Below, one piece after another: positions 53,587 to 62,812 of a stretch of 64,000 nucleotides of DNA (position 1 is the first letter of the stretch; the number at the start of each line of letters is the position of its first letter). The DNA lies in the NCBI GenBank assembly GCA_008638415.1, contig VWVT01000011.1, forward strand, positions 165,937-229,936. The letters are read 5' to 3'. A model generated the notes under the pieces. The model was not told the origin of the DNA. It searched no databases and saw nothing but the letters and a program-made list of their open reading frames with translations. Source of the DNA: Nocardiopsis sinuspersici (GTDB lineage: Bacteria; Actinomycetota; Actinomycetes; Streptosporangiales; Streptosporangiaceae). The translations under genes were made by a program, and so were the position numbers.

Positions 53587-54270
53587 CTGCGGGGCCCCGG
53601 TCCTCTCGAAGCGGTAGCCCCGGCCCGCCTCGGTGATCAGGTACCGGGGACGCGCGGGATCGGGCTCCAGCTTGCGGCGCAACTGCGCCATGTACACCCG
53701 CAGGTAGTTGGTCTCGCTCTGGTAGGCGGGGCCCCACACGTCGTGCAGCAGTTGGCGCTGGCTGACCAGTTGCCCAGCGTGGCGGGCCAGGAGCTCCAGG
53801 ATGTGCCACTCCGTCGGGGTCAGCCGCACCTCCTCGCCGTCCCGCAGCACCCGCTTGGCGCCCAGGTCCACGGTGAAGCACGGCGTACGCACGACGGGCG
53901 CCTCGTCGAGGCGCACCGACCGGCGCTCGGCCGCCCGCATCCGGGCCAGCAGCTCGTCCATGCCGAACGGCTTGGTGACGTAGTCGTCGGCGCCCGAGTC
54001 CAGGCAGCGCACCTTCTCTCCGGCCGAGTGCCGGGCCGAGAGCACGATGATCGGCACCTGCGACCAGCCGCGCAGCCGCTGGATGACCTCCATGCCCTCC
54101 ATGTCGGGCAGGCCCAGGTCGAGCAGGATCACGTCGGGGTGGTTCTCGGCGGCCAGCCGCAGCGCCGACGCGCCGTCGGCCGCGGTGTCCACGTCGTGCC
54201 CGCGCGCCCGCAGGTTGATCCGCATCGCCCGGATGATCTGCATGTCGTCGTCAACGACCAGGACCCGCAT
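53575..54270 (-). CDS. kdpE: KdpE-type OmpR-family response regulator
   Basis: This 231-residue regulator has a receiver domain (about 1-118) with acidic pocket VVDDD, phosphorylation Asp51 in LLDLGLPD and Lys in VTKPFG. The C-terminal winged helix (about 130-225) has LTPTEWHILELLARHAG and TNYLRVYMAQLRRKLE, matching KdpE. It overlaps the 3' end of kdpD by 20 bases. KdpE normally activates the kdpFABC potassium pump, but no such operon is adjacent. Confidence 0.93.
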   Translation of the reverse strand: MRVLVVDDDMQIIRAMRINLRARGHDVDTAADGASALRLAAENHPDVILLDLGLPDMEGMEVIQRLRGWSQVPIIVLSARHSAGEKVRCLDSGADDYVTKPFGMDELLARMRAAERRSVRLDEAPVVRTPCFTVDLGAKRVLRDGEEVRLTPTEWHILELLARHAGQLVSQRQLLHDVWGPAYQSETNYLRVYMAQLRRKLEPDPARPRYLITEAGRGYRFERTGAPQPGH

Positions 54271-56803
54271 CGACCCGCCTCTCGTCCACGCCGTCCGCCT
54301 CGTCCTTCTCCACGGCCCGGAGGGTGAAGACCATGGTCAGCCCACCTCCGGGAGTGTCCTCCGGGTCGAGTCTCCCGTGCATCGCCTCAACGAAACCACG
54401 TGCGACCGCCAGCCCGAGACCGACCCCCGTGCCCTGAGGGGCGTCGCCCAGGCGCTGGAAGGCCTCGAACATGCGCTGCTTGGCCTCGTCGGAGACGCCC
54501 GGCCCCCGGTCCACCACCCGCAACTGCACGCTGTCGCCGTGCGCGCTGGCCGCGAGCAGCACCGGCACCCGCGGATCCGGGTTGTGGCGGACCGCGTTGG
54601 AGACCACGTTGGCGACCGACCGCTCCAACAGTCCGGCGTCGGCCAGCACCCGGGGCAGGTCGTCGGGCACGTCCACCGTGACCGCCCCGCGCGGCAGGCC
54701 CAGCAGGGTGACGGGCACGACCTCCTCCAGGCCCACCGCGCGTAGCTTGGGACGCACGCTGTCGGTGTGCACCCGGCTCATGTCCAACAGGTTGTCGATC
54801 AGCCGGTTGAGCCGGTCGGTGGACTCCTCCACCGTCTCCAGCAGGTCCTCGCGGTCCTCCTCGGTGAGGGCGATGTCGGTGGCGCGCAGGCTCGACAGGC
54901 TGGCCTTGATCGAGGTCAGCGGCGTACGCAGGTCGTGCGAGACCGCCGCCAGCAGGGCCGTGCGGATGCGGTTGCCCGCCACCTGGCTGCGCGCCTCGGC
55001 CGCGTCCCACTCCAGCCGCTGGTGCTCCAGGGCGATGCCGATGTGCGCGGCGAACGCCCGCAGCACGCCCTGGTCGGTCGCGGGAAGCACCCGGCCGCGC
55101 AGCGCCAGCGCCAGGTTGTCGGAGATCGACACCAGCACGTCCGACTCCTCGGGGGAGTCGCACGCCGGGGCGCCCACGCTGTGCGCCGCCCGCCACCGGC
55201 CGTCCTCACGCAACTCCAGCAGCGTCGCCGACCGCTGCCCGAAGGTCTCCCGGATCCGGCGCAGCAGGGCCTGGAGGGGTTCCTTGCCCGCCAGGACGCT
55301 GCTCGCCAGCAGGGTCACCGCGTCGGCCTCGGCCCGGGCCCGCGCCGCCTGTGCCGACCGGTTGGCCGCCACCTCCACCACGATCGCCACCAGCGCCCCC
55401 ACCAGGGCGAACGCGGACAGCGCCAGCGCGTTGTCCAGGGACACCGGCGGCCGTCCGTGCAGCGGGGACAACAGCATGGTGAGCAGGACCGCGCTCCACA
55501 GCGCCGACACCAGGGCGGGGCGCAGGCCGCCCACCGCCGCGGTGGCCACGGTGGCCAGCAACAGCAGCATCGCGTCCGAGGCGGCCCCCACGTTCTCGAA
55601 CACGGGCAGCGCCATCACCAGTGCCAGCAGGGTGGGGGCCAGCAGGGACAGCGACCACCCGGCCACCCGCCGGTGCTCGCCCAGGCCCCGGCCCGGCTGT
55701 GGCAGCGGCCACCGCCCGCTCCCCACCCGCTCGTGGGTGACGATGTGCACGTCGATGTCCCCGGAGTCGCGCGCCACGGTCGCGCCGACCCCGGGACCGA
55801 GCACGTACTGCCAGGCGCGGCGGCGCGAGGAGCCCAACACGATCTGGGTGGCGTGCACGCCCCGCGCGAAGTCCAGCAGCCCGGTCGGGACGTCGTTACC
55901 GACGACCTGGTGGTAGGTGCCGCCCAGTTCCGCGAGCAGCCTGCGCTGTCGCAGCAGGTCCGCGCTGGGCGTCTGGGCCATCCCCTTCGGCGGTACCACG
56001 TGCACGGCCAGCAGGTGGCTGGGCTGGGGATGGCCGCCCCGCGAGCGCGCGGCCACACGGGCGGCGCGCCGGATCAGCGTCTCGCCCTCGGGGCCGCCGG
56101 TGAGCGCCACCACGACACGCTCCCGGGCCTCCCAGGTCCGCCGGATCTCGTGCTCGCCCCGGTAGCGGGCCAGGCTCTCCTCCACCCGGTCGGCGGTCCA
56201 CAGCAGCGCCAGTTCGCGCAGGGCCGCCAGGTTGCCCTCGCGGTAGTAGTCGGACAGGGCCGCGTCCACCCGCTCGGCGGGGTGGATGTCGCCGTAGGCC
56301 ATCCTGCGGCGCAGTTCCTGCGGGGTGACGTCCACCAGCTCGACCTCGGCGGCGCGGCGCACCACGTGGTCGGGAACGGTCTGGTCCGGACGCACGCCGG
56401 TGATCTGGTGGACCACGTCGTTGAGCGAGTCCAGCTGGTGGATGCCCACGGTGGACAGCACGTCGACGCCCGCCTCCAGCAGTTCCTCCACGTCCTGCCA
56501 ACGGGTGGCGTTGGGCGCTCCGGGGGCGTTGGCGCGGGCGAGGTCGTCGACCAGGGCGGTCCCCGGCGCGCGGGAGACCACGGCGGCGGTGTCCACGGAA
56601 CCGGACGGATGCGGCGGTATCTCCTCCAGGCCCTCCAGGAGGGCGGAGGTGCGCTCGCGGTGGTGGGTGTGAACGGCGGCGACCACCACGTCGGCGCCGT
56701 GCTCGGCCCGACGGTGGGCCTCGGCCAGGGCGTTGTGCGTGGTACCGACACCGGGTGCCGATCCCAGGTAGATGCGGAGCTTTCCTCGTGCCACGGGATC
56801 CAT
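54251..56803 (-). CDS. kdpD: KdpD-type sensor histidine kinase
   Basis: This 850-residue sensor has the N-terminal KdpD domain (about 1-215), a USP-like domain (about 230-370), four membrane helices (about 395-490), a GAF-like region and a histidine kinase core with AVSHDLRTPLTSIKASL (His about 620) and GTGVGLGLAVA. The KdpD Walker A motif normally reads GxPGVGKT; here it is GSAPGVGTTHNA, so the lysine is missing. The ATG at 56803 was chosen over an upstream start. The kdpFABC genes are not in the window. It probably senses potassium or turgor, but the altered N-terminal domain may change regulation. Confidence 0.92.
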   Translation of the reverse strand: MDPVARGKLRIYLGSAPGVGTTHNALAEAHRRAEHGADVVVAAVHTHHRERTSALLEGLEEIPPHPSGSVDTAAVVSRAPGTALVDDLARANAPGAPNATRWQDVEELLEAGVDVLSTVGIHQLDSLNDVVHQITGVRPDQTVPDHVVRRAAEVELVDVTPQELRRRMAYGDIHPAERVDAALSDYYREGNLAALRELALLWTADRVEESLARYRGEHEIRRTWEARERVVVALTGGPEGETLIRRAARVAARSRGGHPQPSHLLAVHVVPPKGMAQTPSADLLRQRRLLAELGGTYHQVVGNDVPTGLLDFARGVHATQIVLGSSRRRAWQYVLGPGVGATVARDSGDIDVHIVTHERVGSGRWPLPQPGRGLGEHRRVAGWSLSLLAPTLLALVMALPVFENVGAASDAMLLLLATVATAAVGGLRPALVSALWSAVLLTMLLSPLHGRPPVSLDNALALSAFALVGALVAIVVEVAANRSAQAARARAEADAVTLLASSVLAGKEPLQALLRRIRETFGQRSATLLELREDGRWRAAHSVGAPACDSPEESDVLVSISDNLALALRGRVLPATDQGVLRAFAAHIGIALEHQRLEWDAAEARSQVAGNRIRTALLAAVSHDLRTPLTSIKASLSSLRATDIALTEEDREDLLETVEESTDRLNRLIDNLLDMSRVHTDSVRPKLRAVGLEEVVPVTLLGLPRGAVTVDVPDDLPRVLADAGLLERSVANVVSNAVRHNPDPRVPVLLAASAHGDSVQLRVVDRGPGVSDEAKQRMFEAFQRLGDAPQGTGVGLGLAVARGFVEAMHGRLDPEDTPGGGLTMVFTLRAVEKDEADGVDERRVDAGPGR

Positions 56804-56984
56804 TGTCGGGGCATCGGGGAGCCGGATCGGCCGGAGTCGGGAATACTCGGGGCGACGTACCGGCACGCACCCCCATGCGCCCGGCATGGAGCGGAACACC
56901 ACCCCTGGCCGATCCGCGCGGTCGACGAGCACCTGTGAGGAGGCGCGGCGGTCATCCACCGGATGTGTCCACGCCGCGAGACCG

Positions 56985-57908
56985 ATGACCCATCCCCCGA
57001 ACGACGGTTCCTTTCCCGGCCCGCCCGGCGGGCAGCCCTTCCCCGGCCAGTCCGGACCACCCCAGCCCGGACCACCCCAGTCCGAGCAGCCCCACCCCGG
57101 GCAGTGGCCCGGGCCCCACGGCGGTCCGGGGCCCCGGCAGGGACGGCCGCAGGTCCCGCCCGCCCTGCCGGGACACGGCGCTCCCGGCTGGACACCGCCG
57201 CGGCAGCCGCCCGTACCCGGTCCTCCCGGAGGGCCGGGTACGGGCGGACGCCGCCGGACGGGCCTGATCGTCGGCGGCGCCGCCGCCGCGTTGCTTCTGC
57301 TGGCCTCCGTCGGCGTCGTGGCGTGGAGCCTGGCGGACGGCCGCCCCTACGCCGGCCTGCCCACATGCCGTGAGCTGCTGCCCTCCGACATGCTGGACCG
57401 GGTTCCCGGCGCCGGACGCCTGACGGCCGACGGTGACTACACCCCGGCGGACGAGTTCCAGTACGGCGAACTGGGGGAGGGGGCTCTCGGGATCCTGCTC
57501 TGCACGGTCTCCGACTCCGCTGCCTCGGAGAGCGGACGCACCCCCATGTGGGTCTCCGTCACCCTCTACGAGTACGACGACGGCGGCGAGGCGGCCGAGG
57601 CCATGGTGAGGGAGTACGAGGAGCGGCGGGAGGAGGTGGAGACCGGCGACGAGGACTCGGGTGTGGCCCTGATCGACTGGCGCCCCGTCTCGGCGGGTGA
57701 CGGCGGTGTCGCCGCACTCTACGAGAGCGGCGAGGACGATTCCGGGGCGGCCGGCTACGCGAGTGCCTTCTTCCCGACGGTGAACACGATGGTCGCCATC
57801 GACTACGTACTGGACGAAGGTTCCGACGGGGAGGAGGCCCTGGGCTTCCTCGACGACTTCGCCCCGCAGGTGGAGCGGCAGCTCTCCCGCGAGGGGGAGA
57901 GGGCTTAG
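56985..57908 (+). CDS. Single-pass membrane protein with proline-rich N-terminus
   Basis: This 307-residue protein has a cytoplasmic Pro/Gly/Gln-rich N-terminus (about 1-88) with tandem PPQPG units, one membrane helix (about 92-113) and an extracytoplasmic acidic domain (about 120-307). The outer domain includes two Cys residues (about 127 and 173) that could form a disulfide. I do not recognise a family; it resembles actinomycete lipoprotein-like or septum-linked proteins of unknown function. The ATG at 56985 was chosen because the region upstream is the kdpD promoter. It is divergent from kdpD. Confidence 0.75.
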   Translation: MTHPPNDGSFPGPPGGQPFPGQSGPPQPGPPQSEQPHPGQWPGPHGGPGPRQGRPQVPPALPGHGAPGWTPPRQPPVPGPPGGPGTGGRRRTGLIVGGAAAALLLLASVGVVAWSLADGRPYAGLPTCRELLPSDMLDRVPGAGRLTADGDYTPADEFQYGELGEGALGILLCTVSDSAASESGRTPMWVSVTLYEYDDGGEAAEAMVREYEERREEVETGDEDSGVALIDWRPVSAGDGGVAALYESGEDDSGAAGYASAFFPTVNTMVAIDYVLDEGSDGEEALGFLDDFAPQVERQLSREGERA

Positions 57909-57913
57909 CGGAC

Positions 57914-57950
57914 GCGTCCCCGGGGCCGGTTCCCCCGGGCCCGGGGACGC
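57914..57950. terminator. Bidirectional terminator
   Basis: An 11-bp stem, GCGTCCCCGGG (57914-57924) with CCCGGGGACGC (57940-57950), lies between the convergent membrane-protein and FAD-oxidase genes. Confidence 0.65.
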
Positions 57951-57974
57951 CCGCCGCGCCGTCCGCGGTGCTCC

Positions 57975-59615
57975 CTACGGCTCGGGGATGAGCTTGCCCG
58001 GGTTCAGTACGCCCCCGGGGTCCAGCGCCGCCTTGACCGCGCGCAGCACCTCGCCGCCCAGCGGCCCGATCTCCGCGGCCATCCACGGCCGGTGGTCGGT
58101 GCCCACCGCGTGGTGGTGGGTGATCGTCCCGTGGTGGGCCGCGATCGCGTCCGAGGCCGCGCGTTTGGCCCGGCTCCACCGCTCCAACGGCGCCGCGCCG
58201 GCGGCCGTGGCCACCGTGAAGTACAGGGAGGCACCCGTGGGGTAGGTGTGCGACACGTGGCACATCACCACCGCGCCGCCCTCCTCGTCCTCCAGCGCCC
58301 CCGTGAGCGCGTCCGACACCGCCGTGTACAGGGGCAGCAGGTCGGTCCAGGACGCGGCGGTCTCCAGGGTCTCGGCGAGGATCCCCGCCGACAGCAGGGT
58401 GTCGCGCAGGTAGGGCGCGGAGAACCGGTTGCTTCGCCAGTGCGCCACCGGGTCGGGGCCCAGCGGGGCGCCGCCCGCCGCGGCCATGGCCTCCCGGACC
58501 GACGCCGCCCGGGCCTCCACCTCGGTCCCGGTGCCCTCGAAGCCCAGCACCGCCTGGCAGCCGGGTGTGGCCTCGCGCCCGCCCATGGCCGCGCCGACGA
58601 AGGTCTCCGACTCGTCCAGCACGCGCGCCATGGTCGGGCGGACGTCGGACTGGGCCAGGGACCGCAGTGCCTCCACACCGGTCGCGAAGTCGGGGAAGGA
58701 CCACGCCTCGTCCAGCACCCGCTCCGGGCGTCGGCGCATCCGCAGGCCCACCTCGGTGATCACCCCCAGCGTGCCCTCCGAGCCCAGCATCAGGCGGCCG
58801 AGGTCCGGTCCGGCGGCCGAGGCCGGGGGGCCGCCCGTCTCCAGGGTGCCGCGCGGGGTGGCCACGCGCAGGGACACCACCATGTCCTCGAAGCGGCCGT
58901 AGCCGGAGGAGGCCTGGCCGCTGGACCGGGTGGCCGCGTAGCCGCCGACGCTCGCGTACTCGTAGCTCTGCGGAAGGTGCCCGAGCGTGCACCCGTGCTC
59001 GGCCAGCATCGCCTCGGCGTGCGGGGTGCGCACGCCCGCGCCCAGGACGGCGGTCATCGACGTGGTGTCCACGGACACCAGCCGGTCCAGACGGCGCAGG
59101 TCCAGGGCGACCACGGCGCGGAAGCCGCCGCGCAGCGGGGCCACGCCGCCCACCACGCTGGTGCCCCCGCCGAAGGGCACCACGGCGACGCGTTCGGCCG
59201 AGCACACCTCCAGCACGCGCTGGACCTCGTCGTGGTCGGCGGGGTACAGGACGGCGTCCGGGGCGGGATCGGCCGAGCCCGCGCGGCGCGACAGCAGGTC
59301 GGGGGTGCTCTTGCCACCGCTGTGGCGCAGCCGCACGGCGTCGTCGGTGCGCACGTGGCCGTCCCCGACCACCCCGGCGAGGGCCTCGCGCAGCCGGGCC
59401 CCCAAAAGCGAGGGGGGAAGCTCCACCCGCTCCTCGGGGACCGGGGGCAGGTCCTCCAGCGGCGCACGCAGCACCTGGGAGACGAGGTCGCGCAGCCCCG
59501 GGTCCAGGGTGGCGGCCTTGGCGGGATCACCCCAGGCGAACCAGCTCATGTCGGGCGCGGGGTCGGCGCCGGAGGCGGCCCCGGAACGACCGGGAGGGAC
59601 AGTGTCGTCAGTCAT
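57975..59615 (-). CDS. FAD-dependent oxidase, alkyl-DHAP synthase (AGPS)-like
   Basis: This 546-residue flavoprotein has the FAD-binding type 4 domain with VVPFGGGTSVVGGV (about 145), YASVGGYAATRSSGQASSGY (about 219-238) and MLGSEGTLGVITEV. The C-terminal domain ends with the tri-His motif THHHAVGTDHRPW (about 497) and LDPGGVLNPGKL. The His motif and the order of segments match alkyldihydroxyacetonephosphate synthase, which exchanges the acyl group of acyl-DHAP for a fatty alcohol to make ether lipids. Other oxidases of the same fold are possible. The ATG at 59615 lies 17 bases from the divergent TetR start. Confidence 0.88.
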   Translation of the reverse strand: MTDDTVPPGRSGAASGADPAPDMSWFAWGDPAKAATLDPGLRDLVSQVLRAPLEDLPPVPEERVELPPSLLGARLREALAGVVGDGHVRTDDAVRLRHSGGKSTPDLLSRRAGSADPAPDAVLYPADHDEVQRVLEVCSAERVAVVPFGGGTSVVGGVAPLRGGFRAVVALDLRRLDRLVSVDTTSMTAVLGAGVRTPHAEAMLAEHGCTLGHLPQSYEYASVGGYAATRSSGQASSGYGRFEDMVVSLRVATPRGTLETGGPPASAAGPDLGRLMLGSEGTLGVITEVGLRMRRRPERVLDEAWSFPDFATGVEALRSLAQSDVRPTMARVLDESETFVGAAMGGREATPGCQAVLGFEGTGTEVEARAASVREAMAAAGGAPLGPDPVAHWRSNRFSAPYLRDTLLSAGILAETLETAASWTDLLPLYTAVSDALTGALEDEEGGAVVMCHVSHTYPTGASLYFTVATAAGAAPLERWSRAKRAASDAIAAHHGTITHHHAVGTDHRPWMAAEIGPLGGEVLRAVKAALDPGGVLNPGKLIPEP

Positions 59616-59645
59616 GCTCTACAGTTTTACATATGGCGTCAAAAC
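59616..59645. promoter_or_regulatory. Divergent promoter/operator of the FAD-oxidase and TetR genes
   Basis: The two start codons are only 17 bases apart. GTTTT (59624-59628) and AAAAC (59641-59645) form an inverted repeat spaced by 12 bases that runs into the TetR coding sequence. The position is typical of an autoregulated TetR operator. Confidence 0.4.
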
Positions 59646-60235
59646 GTAACGTTGATGACCGGATCCTGGACGCGGCCCGTGCCTGCGTCGAGGACTTCGG
59701 GGTGCGTCGCACCACCCTGACCGACGTGGCCCGACGCGCCGGGGTCAGCAGGCCCACCGTCTACCGGCGCTGGCCCGACGCGACCGCGCTCGTCGCCGAC
59801 CTGATCACCCGGGAGCTGCGCCGGATCCTGCTGGAGGAGGGGGTCGCCTCCGACGGCCGGCCCGGGGAGGATGACCGGCCCGGGGAGAGCGTGCGCGTCC
59901 GCCTGGTCCGCCGCGCGTCCGGGGTCGCCCGCGCCATGCTCGCCCACCCCCTGTTCACCCGGATCGTGGACACCGAGCCCGAACTCCTGACGACCTACAC
60001 CTTCCAACGGCTGGGCACCAGCCACCGGGTCGCCCTGGAGCTGGTCGAGCCGGTCGTCGCCGAGGGCCAGCGCGACGGCTCGGTGCGCGCGGGCGACCCC
60101 GCGGTACTGGCCCGCTTCGTGCTGGTCACCGTCCAGGGCACCGTCACCTCCCGCCGCCTGTTCGCCGACGTGCTCGACGAGGCCGGGCTCGTCGACGAAC
60201 TCGCCGCCTCGCTGGACGGCTACCTCGCCCCGTGA
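59633..60235 (+). CDS. TetR-family transcriptional regulator
   Basis: This 200-residue repressor has an N-terminal HTH domain with ILDAARACVEDFGVRRTTL and DVARRAGVSRPTVYRRWP (about 28-45). The C-terminal ligand domain is helical and not assigned to a ligand. It is divergent from the AGPS-like gene with a 17-base gap and lies 82 bases upstream of glpD. The arrangement suggests that it controls both neighbours. The ligand may be a lipid or acyl derivative; this is inference. Confidence 0.9.
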   Translation: MASKRNVDDRILDAARACVEDFGVRRTTLTDVARRAGVSRPTVYRRWPDATALVADLITRELRRILLEEGVASDGRPGEDDRPGESVRVRLVRRASGVARAMLAHPLFTRIVDTEPELLTTYTFQRLGTSHRVALELVEPVVAEGQRDGSVRAGDPAVLARFVLVTVQGTVTSRRLFADVLDEAGLVDELAASLDGYLAP

Positions 60236-60317
60236 CCCGCGGGGCCGGTACGTCCCGCGTCCGGCGGCACCCGGACAGGACCAGCCGAAACCACCGACGA
60301 ACGAATCAGGACCGCCC

Positions 60318-61853
60318 ATGAGCCCCACAGTCACCGCGTCCTCCTCCCTCAACGCCGCGAGACGCACCGCGGACCTCGCCGCGCTGGAGCACCATCCCCG
60401 GGTGGACGTCCTGGTCGTCGGCGGGGGAGTGACGGGTGCCGGTGTCGCGCTCGACGCGGCCTCGCGCGGCCTGTCCACCGTGCTGGTCGAACGCCACGAC
60501 CTGGCCTTCGGCACCAGCCGCTGGAGCTCCAAGCTCGTCCACGGCGGCCTGCGCTACCTCGCCAAGGGACAGCTCGGCATCGCCTACGAGAGCGCCCGCG
60601 AGCGGGACGTCCTCATGCGGGTGACCGCGCCCCACCTGGTACGGCCCCTGCCCATGGTGGTTCCCGTCCACCGGGGGGACAGCCTGTCCAAGGCGCTGTT
60701 CGTCCGCATGGGCATGGGCGCGGGCGACCTCCTGCGCGCCCTGGCCGGTACCCCCGGCGGCGTGCTGCCCGGGTCGCGCCTGCTCAACGTCCGGCAGACC
60801 CGGCGCCTGCTCCCCGGGGTCGCCCGGCGGGGCCTGCTCGGGGGCATCCTCTCCTTCGACGGCCAACTCGTCGACGACGCACGCCTCGTGGTGGGTCTGG
60901 CGCGCACCGCCGCACGCGAGGGGGCCCGGATCATCACACGCTGTTCGGCCGAGAGCGTCTCCGCCGACGGCGCCGTGCTGCGCGACGAGGTCACGGGCCG
61001 TATCGTCCCCGTGCGCCCGCGCGCGATCGTCAACGCCACCGGCGTCCACGCCGACCAGCTCGACCCAAACGTGCGCCTGCGCCCCAGCAGGGGCAGCCAC
61101 CTGGTGCTCGACGGCGCCTCCATCGGCGACCCGAGGGCCGCGCTCACCGTGCCGATCGACGGCAGCGTCAGCCGGTTCGTGTTCGCGCTGCCCCAGCCGG
61201 ACGGCCGGGTGTTCGCCGGGCTCACCGACGAGCCCGTGGACGGCCCCGCCCCGCGTGTCCCCGAGGCCCCCGAGGCCGACGTGGACTTCCTGCTCCGCCA
61301 GATCAACCGGGCCCTGGAGACACGCCTGGACCGGAGCGACGTCCTCGGCGCCTTCGCCGGGCTCCGCCCGCTGCTGGAGGGCGACGGCCACAGCGCCGAC
61401 CTGTCGCGCGGGCACGCCGTCACGGTCGCCCCGAACGGCACGGTCACCGTGGTCGGCGGCAAGCTCACCACCTACCGCGCGATGGCCGAACAGGCCGTGG
61501 ACACCGCCGTGCGCGTCCGCCGCCTGTCCGCCGGGCCCTGCCGGACCCGCTCACTGCCGCTGGTGGGGGCCGCCGCGCACGAGGAGCTCGACGCCGTCGA
61601 CGCCCCGCGCCGCCTGGTGGCCAGGTACGGCACCGAGGCGGCCGACGTCCTGGCCGAGGCCGGCACGGACCCGGCGCTGCTGGTGCCCGCCGTACGCGGG
61701 ATCACCGGCGCCGAGCTCCGGTTCGGGGTACGCCACGAGGGGGCCATGGACGCCGGAGACCTGCTGGACCGGCGCACGCGCGTCGGCCTGGTCCCCGCGG
61801 AACGCGCCCGGGCCGAGGCCGCCGCGAAGGAGGCGATCGACGCCGCGGGCTGA
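60318..61853 (+). CDS. glpD: FAD-dependent glycerol-3-phosphate dehydrogenase
   Basis: This 511-residue membrane-associated flavoenzyme oxidises glycerol 3-phosphate to dihydroxyacetone phosphate and passes electrons to quinone. FAD-binding VLVVGGGVTGAGVALDAASR is at about residues 31-50, and the GlpD signature GTSRWSSKLVHGGLRYL at about 65-81. The substrate region RPSRGSHLVLDG and the FAD-closing VTVVGGKLTTYR (about 375-388) are intact. ATG 60318 follows AATCAGGACC. Its place beside the AGPS-like gene suggests that it supplies DHAP to that pathway, but a general glycerol-catabolism role is equally possible. Confidence 0.92.
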   Translation: MSPTVTASSSLNAARRTADLAALEHHPRVDVLVVGGGVTGAGVALDAASRGLSTVLVERHDLAFGTSRWSSKLVHGGLRYLAKGQLGIAYESARERDVLMRVTAPHLVRPLPMVVPVHRGDSLSKALFVRMGMGAGDLLRALAGTPGGVLPGSRLLNVRQTRRLLPGVARRGLLGGILSFDGQLVDDARLVVGLARTAAREGARIITRCSAESVSADGAVLRDEVTGRIVPVRPRAIVNATGVHADQLDPNVRLRPSRGSHLVLDGASIGDPRAALTVPIDGSVSRFVFALPQPDGRVFAGLTDEPVDGPAPRVPEAPEADVDFLLRQINRALETRLDRSDVLGAFAGLRPLLEGDGHSADLSRGHAVTVAPNGTVTVVGGKLTTYRAMAEQAVDTAVRVRRLSAGPCRTRSLPLVGAAAHEELDAVDAPRRLVARYGTEAADVLAEAGTDPALLVPAVRGITGAELRFGVRHEGAMDAGDLLDRRTRVGLVPAERARAEAAAKEAIDAAG

Positions 61854-62078
61854 GGGGCCGGGCCGGGGCGGTGGCCGGGACCGGCGGGTGCGGGAACGGA
61901 TACGCGGCCGGATTCACGCGACCGACCACACCCGGATCCCCTGTCCCGCAAGGGCTTGATCGCGTAAGGTCGTAGCCGTTCCGCGCCGTCCTCCCCCGAG
62001 ACGGCCGTCGGACGCTCCCCAGCCGCCCCTCACGCGGTTCTCCCGCCCGTCGAACCGCACCCGCCGAAGGAGTCATCC

Positions 62079-62633
62079 ATGCCCACGCTCGTTTCCGTGC
62101 CCGCCCTGACCAAGGCCGAGGACACCGTCCTCGCGGGTGTACCGGACGAGTACCGGCACTACTTCAGCGGGCGTCCGCCGGTCCCGTTCACCAAGCGCCA
62201 CTGGGAGTTCCCCGGCGAGCCCGCGAGCGTGCCGCTGGCCCGCGCCTTCCTGGACACCTGCGCGGCCGGCCGGGACGCCGACTACCGGTACGTCTTCTCG
62301 CTCCTGGGCACCGAGCTGGCGACCAACGCCATCCGGCACAGCCGCTCCGGGGAGGAGGGCCAGAGCTTCGTGCTGAAGGTGACCCGGGCGCCCAGCGGGA
62401 TCACCCTGGTCTGCCGCGACAACGGGAAGCCGACGAGCTCCACGGACGGTGAGGAGGGCCCGCTGGTCGCCGCGCCGATGGAGGGGGACCGGCTCACCGC
62501 CGAGAGCGGCCGGGGGCTGGCCCTGGTGGACAGCTTCGCCACCGCCTGGGGCGACAACGGGCACCCCAGCATCCGCAAGGTGTGGTTCCACCTGGCCTAC
62601 GACCTCACCGGCAGCTCCTGGCCCGCCGCCTGA
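62079..62633 (+). CDS. HATPase_c domain protein (anti-sigma-factor-like)
   Basis: This 184-residue protein has a Bergerat-type ATPase domain (about 45-180) with N-box LGTELATNAIRHSRSG (about 76) and G-box-like VCRDNGKP and GRGLALVDSFA (about 146). Proteins of this kind in actinomycetes are mostly RsbW-like serine kinases that bind sigma factors or anti-sigma antagonists. There is no sigma factor or STAS protein adjacent, so the partner is unknown. GAAGGAGTCATCC precedes the ATG. Confidence 0.88.
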   Translation: MPTLVSVPALTKAEDTVLAGVPDEYRHYFSGRPPVPFTKRHWEFPGEPASVPLARAFLDTCAAGRDADYRYVFSLLGTELATNAIRHSRSGEEGQSFVLKVTRAPSGITLVCRDNGKPTSSTDGEEGPLVAAPMEGDRLTAESGRGLALVDSFATAWGDNGHPSIRKVWFHLAYDLTGSSWPAA

Positions 62634-62812
62634 GGACCGCCGCGGGCGTGGCGGGCACCGAGGCCGCGCACCGGGTCCCGCCGAACGGCCACTCGCCCGC
62701 CTGAGGGCGGCCGGGTGGTGCTGGTGCGGGCGGTGGCGGCCCGGCTGTTCCACCGGCGCGACACCTGTCCCCGGAGGGAGGGGCGCCTGGCCCGTGAGGA
62801 AGGCGGCGCCGC

